Shown in pieces: positions 45,940 through 57,045 of a stretch of DNA of 64,000 bases (within the stretch, counting starts at the first letter, position 1; each line of letters opens with the position of its first letter). The notes below the pieces were generated by a model. It was given only the letters and a program-made list of their open reading frames with translations. It searched no databases and was not told the origin of the DNA. Made by a program: the position numbers and the translations under genes. Source of the stretch: Paragonimus westermani. Taxonomy: Eukaryota > Platyhelminthes > Trematoda > Plagiorchiida > Troglotrematidae. The stretch lies in assembly GCA_008508345.1 (NCBI GenBank), contig QNGE01001255.1:47459-111458 (forward strand), in the 5' to 3' direction.

Positions 45940-48900
45940 GATTTTCAACGGACTCCACATAGGTCACGGAAGAAAATCATTTGTGCAACATGTCAACAAT
46001 GAGCTTTCTTGTGGCATCTTGCTACTCAAGTGTACCAAGGCACACGTTTAGTTAATGTGTTGGATTGTTCGCATTTGATTTGCAAATGTGTGACATGCTC
46101 AGTATATAAGAGCTCGAGCATACAGGTTTGATCTCTGAGATTGGTGAAGATCGATGAGTGCCAGCCTTTAGGTCAAACTACTGTTTGGAGTCGATTATCT
46201 GAATCTGTCGTTCATAGATCATGGTGGATTGCACCGATAGACAACAAAGCGGACCACTGCATTCCGTTCGCTCCCAGATGGGCTATTTTGGTTGCGACAG
46301 TTCTCAGTGTGTCAGGGATATGTGATGGGATAAAACTTTAGGATCTAGGATCCACCATCAGCCTCCTCGCCCATTATGAGATAGGCGATAGTCTAACCAA
46401 ACAACCAACTCAGATTAGGTCATTACAGCTGTGGCATGGAATACTCAAGTCCCGTTGCAGAAAATCTTTTTTTGACATCGATGTGTGTCCAGTTTGAAAA
46501 AAACCCACACAGTCTGTCATGAAGGCATCACCACTAAATGTATCGAAGCATAGATCTGTTGGCACTCAAAAAATCAGGCAGGATCATCACGTAGCCAAGT
46601 AAGCAGAATCACTGAGCTGTTATGTACTGCATGTGGAAGTTCAACGTTTGACAGATTGTGGTCAGGTTTCTGATCCTCTCAGTTACAACCTTATTATTTT
46701 AGACTTTCCGAAACTGAAGACGAAGATTTATTTTCTTCACCTAACTCATCCTGAGCACATTTAGAAGTACACAAGTATAGTCAATTCCCTGCAATCTGCC
46801 TTAGAGAAAATGTCCAGTTTTGACGGTTGCTACAGATGCACGTTAATATCTGTTTTGTAGGACGGTTGCATGTACAATGATTCATTTGGAACAGATAATT
46901 TTTGTAGTCTTGAAAGTTCCGGTGGGCCATGAAAATCGGTGGAGTTTAAATGGTTGCCAGTTGAAGTGAAGACATGCCTGAAAATTTTCAGTTTCGGGCT
47001 TCTGGGGGTCCAAAAGTAATTTTCCCTCGAACTATACCCAGTATACCTATATGTTCTTTAGATGGTTCATTGTTCTTACACAAAAGTCAAATTGATTTGA
47101 CACGAACACTACAGGAGATGTTAAGTTGTACTTATTCTCATAAGCGCGGTTGAAACGAAATTGAGAAAACTTATAGAATGGCCAGTTTGACAACCGTGAT
47201 CCGTCTAGGTTCGTCAAAAATTGAACAGAAAATGGGCACTGATTAGAAGTTAGGTACAGCAATATAGATTCCGTTTTAGGTTGGTTTGTACACAGATTCC
47301 GCAATCAGATGCTAGGTTTGTAATACCGGCCGAATTCTAGCGCTCGTATTCAGGTAGCCTGTGTACATTTCGCCTGAAATTCACACACCATCCAACAGCG
47401 ATGATATAGGTGTGGAGTCTTTTTCAGTGACGATTTCGACTACTAATCACATACTACTTAGAACCTACTCGATTGGCCGATGCGCGTGCTCAATGAAGCG
47501 ACCAATACGGTGTCGATGGTTAATGTCACCGCTCAAATTTACCAGAACCTAGCATTATCGTTTAGCTAGCATGCCACAGGTACACCAGCTTACTGGATTC
47601 GGTTCGGCGACAGGTAGGGACGAGAAGTGAATCTTCGGAGGCGCGGATTTGGACATAGATGGTAGACGGCACATGCCCACACCATTCAAATGTTGTGTAA
47701 CTACCAGTCTGTATCTTCTCCGGCTTAGTGAAACTAGTTTCACCAAGAATCCTCGACCCAGGCCATGAATTCTGAACTGTGTTCAAAGCCGATTCGTCCT
47801 TCGGTGGCTCGACGGGTTGTTGATTTGCTCTGATTTGAATGTTATCGCATACCGCTCTAACAAAGTTAACAGAATAGCCATTGTATCAGCCTTCCAAAAC
47901 ACTGGACAATCTTAGCACTGAGCACAAACGTTTAGCACTTCACTGTTATGTTATCTTCAATTTCAGATCAGACAGTACAAATGTTACAATTTACTGTTTG
48001 TCCGCACTTGTGGACAGCTGTACATACATACATGTCGTGTAATGTAATTTCAGTGCTTGCATTCTGCGTAGTTATCACAAGAACCAACTACCCTCAGAAA
48101 CCATGGTAAATATGTTTTATCAACAGGCTCGACCACGTGAACTTAAGCACATGTGAAGGAGATTCATGTTATCGAACACTACGATGTGTGCAAGCCGAAT
48201 AGGTCATCCAGTTAATCCCGACTTTGCAATACCGAGAAAGCCAGTCTACTGTAGTACAGTGCAGCCGTACTTGTGGTTAACTGATCCTAACCATTGTTTG
48301 TTGTGTACAATTGATAAGATGTGCTGTTTGACAGCTGTCCGTGTCCTCTCCCTAGCTATTCGAATGAACCGACAGAGTTACAGTTAACTTTGTGCGAAAA
48401 CGTTCCGTCGTAAGTTTGAACCACACAATTCGTACTGAATCACAGCTGCCGAGAATGTCCCGTGCCATAGTCAAAACAGGACGTATGTGAAATCCGGTGA
48501 ATGATAAGCTCACAGGCTACAGTGCCGCATTCAACACCACCCGTGTTTTGCAATGCCCGTAAGGTATACGAAGTGCAAGACTTGGCATTTTGTAAGGTCA
48601 GATGAGGAGAACCGTATTCTAAAGTTACATAATAGTAAAAGGGTCATTCAATAAGGCGGGATCTTTATTGTCCAGCTCACACGTTCTCAAGTCACGCATG
48701 CGCTTACATTTGTAAACCGGAATTTCAGTCGACAACGCAGTGCCGGTTTCCACTTGCGCGTCCTGTGCAATTCTGTCTCATTTTGTCCGTGTCGCCGACG
48801 CATTCTGTTATGAGTTTTTGCTTGCCATTTCTCGTCCGTTGGTCCAATTGCTTTGAGGGGTGACTCATCCGTTCTCCCGTATTGTCCGTGATCCAACCAC

Positions 48901-48949
48901 TTTGAGCTTTCAATATACCTCCTCTGTACACTGAGATATTCCACCGGAT
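45940..48949. other. long stretch without recognisable genes
   Basis: Small frames (46141-46341 plus, 47047-47304 minus, 47555-47786 minus, 48687-48944 minus) show no convincing motif. A minus-strand AATAAA near 48665 could be the 3' end of the Gypsy remnant that follows. Confidence 0.35.
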
Positions 48950-49865
48950 GGAATTAGCACACCTCCGATTTGGTCACCCATCACACTGGGCCGTTCTTTA
49001 AGGAAATTGTCGTGATTGTGCCAGGGTGCTAGGTGTACGTCACCGGTCCATCGTCCAAGAGCACCTTAGTTGGTTTGAAAGCTCGTGTTCATGCTATTCG
49101 TGATCATAAGTGGTTTGTTCAATTTGCCTGCGCCGGGGCGGAACACCTCTGGTTGACCACAGTCTCTTACTTCCACTCCATCTCTGGTTTCAAACAGGTA
49201 CCATCTGTGTTTGTTGTGCTTCACGTCATAGATGAGCTTATATCGGCACTGTGTTTCTGATGTCCCCTGAATCCAACAGTGTTTCAGTTGTTGTTTTCGC
49301 GATGGTAGCTTTCCTTCTCTGTCTTCGAACAGACAGACATCCGAGGGAATCCTTCGCTCTTTCCAATCTTTAAGCCTAACTAGTGTTGCATGCTTCGTCG
49401 CGTGGTATCCAAACAATACGTCTGGTAGTCCTTCGTCCCAGAAACGACCTCTACTGTTCAACTATTCCTGCATTGTACGGCTGAGTCGATCTGTCATCCG
49501 TATGGTTGTGAATGATATGAGGGTGTTTTCAGGCGCTGTATTCCGTAGTCCTTCAACATCTGAGATCGCTGCTCCTGAAAACACGGGCCGTGTTCTATCA
49601 TGAATCAGTGCGTTGTCCCGAAGCGGACCAGGAAGTCGTTGCTGAACGCTTGTGAATCATTTCCGTCTTTTGACCTGCTTCGGAAGTGGATTCCTCCCAT
49701 CGCATGAAATGGTTGACGATGACGACTATATAGCGAGTCCCGTTTGGGTTTATTGGGATTACACCAAAAATAACCATGCGCAGCTTGTTTTGTTACAATG
49801 GATCACATCGGTGATATTATTGTCATTGTTTGTGGGACAATGTCGAAGGTAATCGATCCCATCTT
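48950..49865 (-). pseudogene. Ty3/Gypsy integrase, broken
   Basis: Integrase joins element DNA to the genome. On the minus strand from 49860 downward: GTRYIVVIVNHFMRWEES; after a frame change, NDFLVRFGTTH, then IEHGPCFQEQRSQMLKDYGI and TPSYHSQPYG. A frame from 49461 follows, with FWDEGLPDVLFGYHATKHAT and RIPSDV, and a C-terminal RPGAGKLNKPLMI segment. These correspond to NRYIxVxVDYFTRW, RFGxPxxLHSDQGxxF, TPYHPQSDG and WDExLPxVxxAYRxxxHxxT of the family. The catalytic D of the HSDQG motif has become E, and the third acidic residue is lost among stops. It is inactive. The RNase H remnant lies upstream in the same orientation, in the expected pol order. Confidence 0.7.
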
Positions 49866-50393
49866 TGCGGATAATGGACGAAAAGACCTTCCGCCCCAGT
49901 ACATCGAACACACGTTCTCACCCTATGTGAACATATGCCTATGCCAGTCGAATCATGTGGTTCCTCTGGTTGATTGTAATAAGTGGCGGTCTTCTCGGTC
50001 TCAGCACTCCTCGAATCTCCATATCAACGACGAGTTGGCAGTCCTCCAGATGTAGCCGGTTCCAGATATGTAACAGCTATATCAGCTTTGTAGTCAATGT
50101 CTTGAGTTTGGTTCCTACCAGCAAATGTTCACATTATTCCGCGTACTTGAGGAGATGCGATTATCCCAACACATACAATAGGGTTATAATTAGTGACACG
50201 GCTCAACAACAACTGGCCATTGTCGGGCGAACCGAAGAGAGAAAGAACAGATAGCCTGCGTTCAAATAGCAGGATGGAAAGTCCTGAACGGAACAGTACC
50301 AACCTTGACTAGCAGCTTATAGATCGACTGAATCTTCGTGTTAAAGACATCTTTAGTACAGTCTCCAACGTAATCAAATAAACCACATTACGA
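49866..50393. other. region between Gypsy RNase H and integrase remnants
   Basis: This is expected to hold the RNase H end and integrase zinc-binding part of pol, but no motif survives clearly. Confidence 0.3.
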
Positions 50394-50620
50394 TTAAATA
50401 TCGCTCAACGTGACATCTACCGCAAATTGCTCACAAGATATTGAAAACAATGTCTGTTCTGAATAGAACTCCAACATGGTACGGAGAATTTCGGTCATTG
50501 CGTTGAGAGCTACATCCGCTTCTGCCTGAGTAATGACAGCCGTCAGAGCGAAACACGGTGCTTTTGCATTTGCTAAAGAGACTTGCTCAGTGAAGGCAGA
50601 TTTCATGTTTTCCGTCAGAT
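50394..50620 (-). pseudogene. Ty3/Gypsy RNase H remnant
   Basis: The minus-strand frame 50606-50394 reads KSAFTEQVSLANAKAPCFAL, then TQAEADVALNAMTEI and later FYSEQTLF. It lines up with the pattern F-x-x-x-K-x-x-L ... LxTDASDxAVGAVLxQ ... FFSxxL of Gypsy RT/RNase H. The catalytic Asp of the TDAS motif is replaced. No YxDD box of the RT was found further upstream. Confidence 0.5.
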
Positions 50621-52062
50621 GTGCCTATTTTCCGTTAGAACTTTCGTATGCCACTGGGCCAAATAGTATTTTCGTTTCTACATATATCGTTGTATGGAAA
50701 TGGCATACACCCTCTCTATGTGGGCCTCACGAAAACATCACATAACGAACCGACTTAACTTTCAGCGTCTTACACTAGTGTCCTGCGTATTCACTTCAAG
50801 GTATCTTACCGTTTGGATGGTCTACACATATAACGTTTGTCAATAATCAAAACATTAAGGATTTTAACTAGAGGAAAAGTCGTTGTCTTGGGGTCATCAG
50901 TTCGATTTAACGGGAGAGTTGCTATGTCCCCTCTCGAAGCGATCGGACAATCTAAGCATTACTCACAAGCAAATATGATCGGTCGTTCGGTCTTTCCCAA
51001 AAGGAATACCCAAGCAAGGAAGCTGAGCTAGGAATCCTACCCAGATGTTATGGAAGTTCCACATTTGTGAAATCAACCAAGTGATCCCGTGAGTCAGCTA
51101 CCCCAACAGGATTTATCAGAAAGTTCTCACTGGAACTCACGAAAGCCAGTATTGAGCATTACTCTCAACTGCTGATCCCTACGGCCAGTCACTTTTTATC
51201 AATTCATTTTTTGCGTTGCTATCGTTATACACTTGGGTAAGTATCCAACCTCTGGTTTGCAATAAAACATCACTCCACAAAAATGTTTGATGTTCTACTG
51301 ATTCGTTTGAAAGTGCAAAACAGTTCGTCTGTCTGTCAAACATCGCACATTTTGCTATCTTGTGTCCAATTCTGCGAGACAACTGAGCTTTGGACTGCTC
51401 GCATTTGACTGTTAAAAGTCCATCATCGTTTCATGAGCCACGATGAGGTGAGAAGTAGAATACTTGCTGAAAAATGTTCAAACACGTTCAGTCATTCAGT
51501 TTCTATGACCGTTTGTGTAGATCGTGTACTAAGAACATGAGCTAATCAACTGACATGTCGCTCATTTCAAGTCAGTGCAAAATCCAACTGGCTAAAGACG
51601 AATGACATAAAAAGGGTGACTGCCAAATTTACCGAAGCAACTTGTTATTAAATTGGTCCGCTCGGATCGCGTTGATCCTTCGCAGCCTGGATCTCGTGAA
51701 TTACACGGTCTATGGATGGTAACGCTAGCAAATTGGATGCTCACTCGGGATGAATGTTATGAATATTGCCGTTGTGTGACTCAACTTTGAGATTATTTGA
51801 TAAAACGGAACAGGGCACGCCGTGAGTAATTTTCCATATCAAATGGAGTTTCTTACTCTGGCTGATGGCTCATTCGCATGCAAATTTTAACTGCAAGTTT
51901 GCTAAATATTTGACTTTGGATACAACAGTTATGTTTATCATGTGTCAGTCTTCACCTAGCATTTAATATGAAACAAGAAATGTTCGATTTGTCCGTATTT
52001 TGTGGTGGGAAGTTTGCCTAACTCTAGTAAGAACTGATGAGTAGTCGGGGATTTGGTTCATT
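50621..52062. other. unassigned stretch
   Basis: It may cover the eroded RT part of the Gypsy element. No motif is recognised. Confidence 0.35.
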
Positions 52063-52440
52063 TTCAAGTTGTCCATCACTCACATTTGATCGCAGCGTTC
52101 GCATTCAGATAGATTTTCCAGTCAGCCTCTTTCGAAAAGAAGCACTAGACTCGAGGTTCGCTCTCATTAGAGCTCGTCAGTAGTGCATATCCTTGCCACG
52201 GCCGGGATTTGAACTCCGGACATTCCAATCATGAGGCAACCGTGTTAACCACTACGCCATTGACCTCACATCAGGTACGACCGAATTATCAAATCTGAAC
52301 GCTCAACCACTCTCGCTTGTGAGCAATGATCAGGTTGCCCGATCGTCTCGAGAGGAGACACAGTTACTGCCTGTTAACTCCAATCGATAACCCCGCGATT
52401 AGGACTTCCGAGACAGGTCGAGATCACAAAACCCATTAAA
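52063..52440 (-). repeat. tRNA-derived SINE family A, best and longest copy
   Basis: On the minus strand, tggcgtagtggttaacacgg (A box, near 52240-52262) and gagttcaaatccc (B box, near 52208-52218) lie at tRNA-like spacing. The body continues leftward through gaaaagaagcactagactcg to a short T run near 52063, which is the A tail. The 5' leader extends right to about 52440. It is the reference for the copies at 17.0, 17.8, 21.3, 24.6, 31.1 and 56.8 kb. Confidence 0.75.
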
Positions 52441-53419
52441 CCTGCAAGGCGATATTTATCTAGTATTTATCTAGTAAGAACTGTTTGTGCAATGATGTAT
52501 TGATACTGCTGCCGCTGTTTCTGCTGGTTGTGATGAAGAGAAAAAGCAAGAGAAGGAAACAAAAGAGAACTGGGAGGTTGATTCTCCTCACATCCTCCTT
52601 TTCTTATTTAACACAACTCCAAAATAAGACTTCAAATACTCGTAGATATCTGTTAGTTGTCTTATCTTTTGGGATAAACGAGTTTACGGGCATTCAAATT
52701 AGACAATTTGTTGAATGTTTACCACTGGTATCCACAATCAAAACAAGACGCATACCCTGTCTTCATCAGAGTCAAGGTTAATCAGACTGACTAAAAAAAA
52801 CAACTTTTGCCGATTTGACGACGACAGGTTGACACTGTTTCGCCCGCGCTTGTACACACACATCATCATTACTATAGGCAGCAACACATCATTGACTCTC
52901 ATTGGTGTTTAGGTGTCATACAAACATGATGAAATTAAGCAGCCCCAGTCAGGAAGAAAAACAACGGAAGGAGAGGGGGCCTTACTACCAAAGATAGCTA
53001 CGTCTGTATCCAAACATTCCGCATGGAGGTGCGTACACTGCAAACAAACAGCGCAACTGTAGGTGAAAGTAAGGCGTCATAAACAAAGCAGGCAGCCAAG
53101 CAAATTCACCCCTAACATTCGAGCCCCATATTGAAAGCAAGGATGCGGAAATTTACTGTTTGAAGGAGGCGGCTTCCTATCATACCCGAGAAGACGTAAT
53201 TTGAACGTTTACTAATGACCCTGAAGCTGAATTTTCTGATTGGGTAAGAAAGAGCTGAGTCGCCAACTGGAGAGTGGTGCTAGTGACCGGTGTAAGGGAG
53301 ACAATGAACAAGATACGCGTGCACAACAAAATCATGCACATACGTGTTAACTCATACACCAGGGTGCAAACGACAACATAAGTTGCACGTGCAAACTATA
53401 TTCCCGTATATTTGTATGA
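52441..53419. other. unassigned stretch
   Basis: A 98-codon plus frame (52485-52781) starts with a hydrophobic run and a Lys/Arg-rich stretch. It has no known family and its support is weak. Confidence 0.35.
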
Positions 53420-53424
53420 ACGCA

Positions 53425-53595
53425 TTTCGCTATATATATATATCTCTATATGCGTATATAAAAATATTCATCCAAAGTTATGTGTACCCAGCCAGCGAAT
53501 ATACATATATATATATATATAACTACAGATATGCACGTATGCTCTACTATATGTATAATATATATCCTGTATATACAGACATATATACGTAAGTG
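53425..53595. repeat. TA/GTATA-rich microsatellite region
   Basis: Alternating pyrimidine-purine runs (tatatatatata near 53432 and 53507, with many atatgt/atacat units) dominate about 170 bases. The Tyr/Ile-rich frame over it is an artefact of the repeat. Confidence 0.85.
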
Positions 53596-55239
53596 GAGCA
53601 TAATTTCTTGTGGATATATTGACGTTTATGTCGGTAAAAATTTATATTTATCCATTTAGGTCAGAGCGGCAAAACACTGTGGTACACTCCAGGTAGAATT
53701 CACGGAATACTCGCCACCGTGTATCCGAAAGACCAACACCAAATGTGTAACCAGCTGACGTACAAGCCAATATTTTGAAAATATGCGCCAAAACTATTCC
53801 GCAATTGACCGTCGTTACAATAGGCATCAGCGCGTAAAAAACGCCGAATCTACACTAGTCACGTCAACCAACATAACGTACTACAATATAAAACCAACAT
53901 AATTTAACTTCAGTTAAAAGCACGTCGCCAAATTCAGGACAAAGCTGAAAGAAACCTTCTGGGACGAAAAAAGCCAACCTCTAAAGTTTCCGTCATCACG
54001 TTCGTTACGAGAGTTTTGCTTAGCTTGTTTTTATTCGTCGGTTGTGTAGATCATCAGAATGCACTTGAATTGCAAACTTATTTCCAACATACAACTCCTT
54101 TTCACATGTACCATCGAAGCTTTCCATCATTTCCTTGATATGCTTTTCATCAGCGCCAACCAGTCGTCTATTCTTAGGATATGTGCTTGGCTATCCAACT
54201 CGAAAGTCACGTGAGTGATGCAGGTTGGCTTTATCAATACGATAAGTTCCACAACAATAGTGGTTTGCCCAGGATGCTTTGGGACCGGAAGCAATGAATC
54301 GAAAGTGTATTACTGTACAGAATGGATAAATATATTACTGTCTGACAAATACGGTCCGACGTGTATAGTGTACGAATATGTACATAACACTTCCATACGG
54401 GCAGTCTGGCAGCAATCCTATACCACTATGTTCTTCCAAACTTGCTGTCGTTTATGAACTGCTGATGAAACTTGTGCAAGAGTTCTCGTTGAAGTATGTC
54501 TAAGTCCTTCAAAAATTCACAGAATATGCGGTACTTTTCGTTGAATATTCCCTAGAACATGTCCTCGTTGCTCACCTCCATAGTGATTGGCCGTACAGAA
54601 ATGGCTTATCTGTAACGGATCATTGAAACACTATATACTTTGCGATGGTGTTAGGCTAAGCGAAATGTGTGATTTCCCTTGTGACATTTGGAAATTTCGT
54701 CTGTATAACTTTACTAAAACTTGCCGCAATACCCAGTTCACCTGAGTTTTTAATTTATTTATGTATGAACGGAAGCCGACTCACACTGTCTGATGGATAT
54801 TTGATCAGACTGGCTCGGTCAGCTCGTTCCACACACAATTACACTCTGTTACGCACACACACACAGATGCTGTGCTTCCCAATGACAGTGAAATTAACCC
54901 TGCTATTGATCAAACTACAGGTGAGATCAGTAACAGCTTTGCGGAATTACACACGACATGACAATCTTGGCTCTCAGTGAGGTGCTGCGTACGCATGATG
55001 GTTCTCAAAGAGAAAATCAGGAAAACAGGAAACTATGTAGAGCAGTCGTGTGGGTTGAGCAGATAAATAAAGAGCTAATTTTCACCGTCATAAGAGAAGA
55101 AAGATGACAGTTGTAGTGACCTGGTCAGGTCTCTCGCTTCAACGGGGACACTCAGAACTGTCATGCTCACTCCCACACGCTGGTCATCGCCGTCTGGTCA
55201 CCAGCTAATGTGTACTTTATTATCGCCTTCGACCACATT
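53596..55239. other. unassigned stretch
   Basis: A CA microsatellite of about 14 bases lies near 54857. Small frames (54215-54457, 54669-54980) show no motif or good splice site. Confidence 0.4.
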
Positions 55240-56110
55240 TGAAAGTACACGGAAGAGCAGACCTGCTCCGACAGGGCTGGGTATTTGGGCGCGTGAGCGT
55301 ACTAACATGGTATGCTGCATGGGATGTGTCATTTTATGCATATCTGAAGCAACTTGGGGTGGTCAATATCTGCCGTTTTCCAGTTTTGCTCCTATTGCAT
55401 ACAAACGGGGGTAAGTTAAGACACTGGTTCATAGAGCCAAGCGTATTTGTACCCCGGATACTCTGAAGACAGAACAGGAGTTGTTGAGGCGAACTTTACT
55501 AGCAAATGGATACCCCGAAAAATTCATTGGTGCACATAATACGGTGGAGAAGAGCACTGTGCCTGTACTGGCGGTTCAAAAGAAGTATGTGTGCCTATTC
55601 TTGCCATTGAAGGGTGATCACCTATCCAACGACATAAAGCACAAATTAAAATCTGCTCTGGCTCGAACGTATGCGGCTGCTCAGTTGCGCTTATTTCATA
55701 CCACTAGTGGACCAGTTCTCTGCAAACGCAAAAGTAGTTTGTCAAACTGTTCTGTCTCCCATGTTGTGTACCAGTTTACTTGCAGTTGCAGTGACGTTTA
55801 CATTGGCAGAACAGACCGACAACTAGCACAACGAGTCGCCGGACACATCCCGAAGTGGTTGAGACATTAGATGACGCACCAGCCCCAACTTGGTGCATTG
55901 ACTACTCGAAATCCAACGTCATCGATTGCTAACACCTCATGACAACAGGTCATCAAGTTGACCCATTAAACTCATTCCAGATACTGTTGCGCAACCGAAA
56001 TCCGAAGTTGTTAGCTTTCTGCGAAGCGATGCTCATTCGAACTTACCAACCGACGTTATGTACACAGAAGTGGTTGAAACAACCGGTCGGGTTGCCATGG
56101 TCATAGTTAC
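55240..56110 (+). mobile_element. Penelope-like element, C-terminal half
   Basis: Eroded RT sequence precedes ATWGGQYLPFSSFAPIAYKR (near 55350). After a single in-frame TAA (55412-55414) the same frame continues VKTLVHRAKRICTPDTLKTE, then LLANGYPEKFI, VCLFLPLKGDHLSNDIKHKL, and the GIY-YIG module (VYQFTCSCSDVYIGRT, with HIPKWLRH before the stop at 55868-55870). In a shifted frame the C-terminal tail follows: HLMTTGHQVD, NSFQILL, AMLIRTYQPTLCTQKWL, GLPW, ending near 56100. So from 55350 there is one stop and one frameshift, and the copy is among the younger Penelope copies here. The catalytic RT box is missing upstream. Confidence 0.8.
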
Positions 56111-56779
56111 ATAATAAGTGGTGTGCTTGTATGTGTGTCTAGTCCCTGTTTGTCCTTATGTATATGATGTATATAACTGGCATGTTTTACGTTTGCGACT
56201 GATGAGGGTAAATGGAACGTTAACATATCGCAATATATTTCTTTCTGCTCTTATGAAGTGGTTAAAGGGAACTCAGTGTTTCAAATATCTGAAAGGTCGA
56301 CCGTGAATTTTAATAGGGAAATTTTTGTCCGTGTGTGTGCCCACGTCCCCTGTCACGCCGAATAATTTAATGTTGGGTGGTTTTCGCAACGCATGGGATT
56401 TTTATCTGTGCTGTTCGCGAACATCCGCACTGATGATACTGGAGGCCCAACGTCCGCCGTAGATTGCGAGGAAGCGAACTTACCCACCTCATTTATACCT
56501 GCCACCGCGATTACATTTAACCTTACAAACTAAGGGCTCGGAGACGAACACGTGATTGAGACGAAGGACAGCAAAGATTATTGAGACATGCGAATGCGTT
56601 TAGCGTGTGATGTCCAGATATCCTCGAACCGGGCAAAGAACGTTATTATTTGATTTGTATGTTAGGTTTTAGTTGTCACCTAAAAATAATCAGTGCAGCT
56701 AATTTAAGAATAACCGATGTTGTGACCAAGAGAAATTTAACTGAACAGGCTGTGACATAGGGTTATTTTAGATTACTGA
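56111..56779. other. probable Penelope 3' part and unassigned sequence
   Basis: The 62-codon frame at 56118-56306 follows directly on the Penelope tail and is probably its 3' untranslated region. The rest is not recognised. Confidence 0.35.
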
Positions 56780-57045
56780 ACGTTCAACACGATCGGGCAA
56801 CCTGATCATTGCTCACAAACGAGAGTGGTTGAGCGTTCAGATTTGATCATTCGGTCGTGCCTAATGTGAGGTGAATGGCGCAGTGGTCAACACGGTTGCC
56901 TCATGATTCGAATGGCCGGAGTTCAAATCGCGGCCGTGGCAAGGATATGCACTACTGACGAGCACTAATGAAAGCGAAACTCCAGTCTAGTGCGTATTTT
57001 TGAAAGATACTGTCTGGAAAGTCTATCGGAATGCGAAGGCTGCGA
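56780..57045 (+). repeat. tRNA-derived SINE family A, plus-strand copy
   Basis: It is a reverse-complement match of the 52.1-kb copy. The A box tggcgcagtggtcaacacgg is near 56877, the B box gagttcaaatcgc is near 56920, then come gtggcaaggatatgcactac and tgacgagcactaatg, and a tail at gaatgcgaaggctgcga. Divergence is moderate. Confidence 0.7.

Noticed and set aside
53344..53592. Tyr/Ile-rich 82-codon frame
   Set aside because: It is produced by the TA/GTATA microsatellite.
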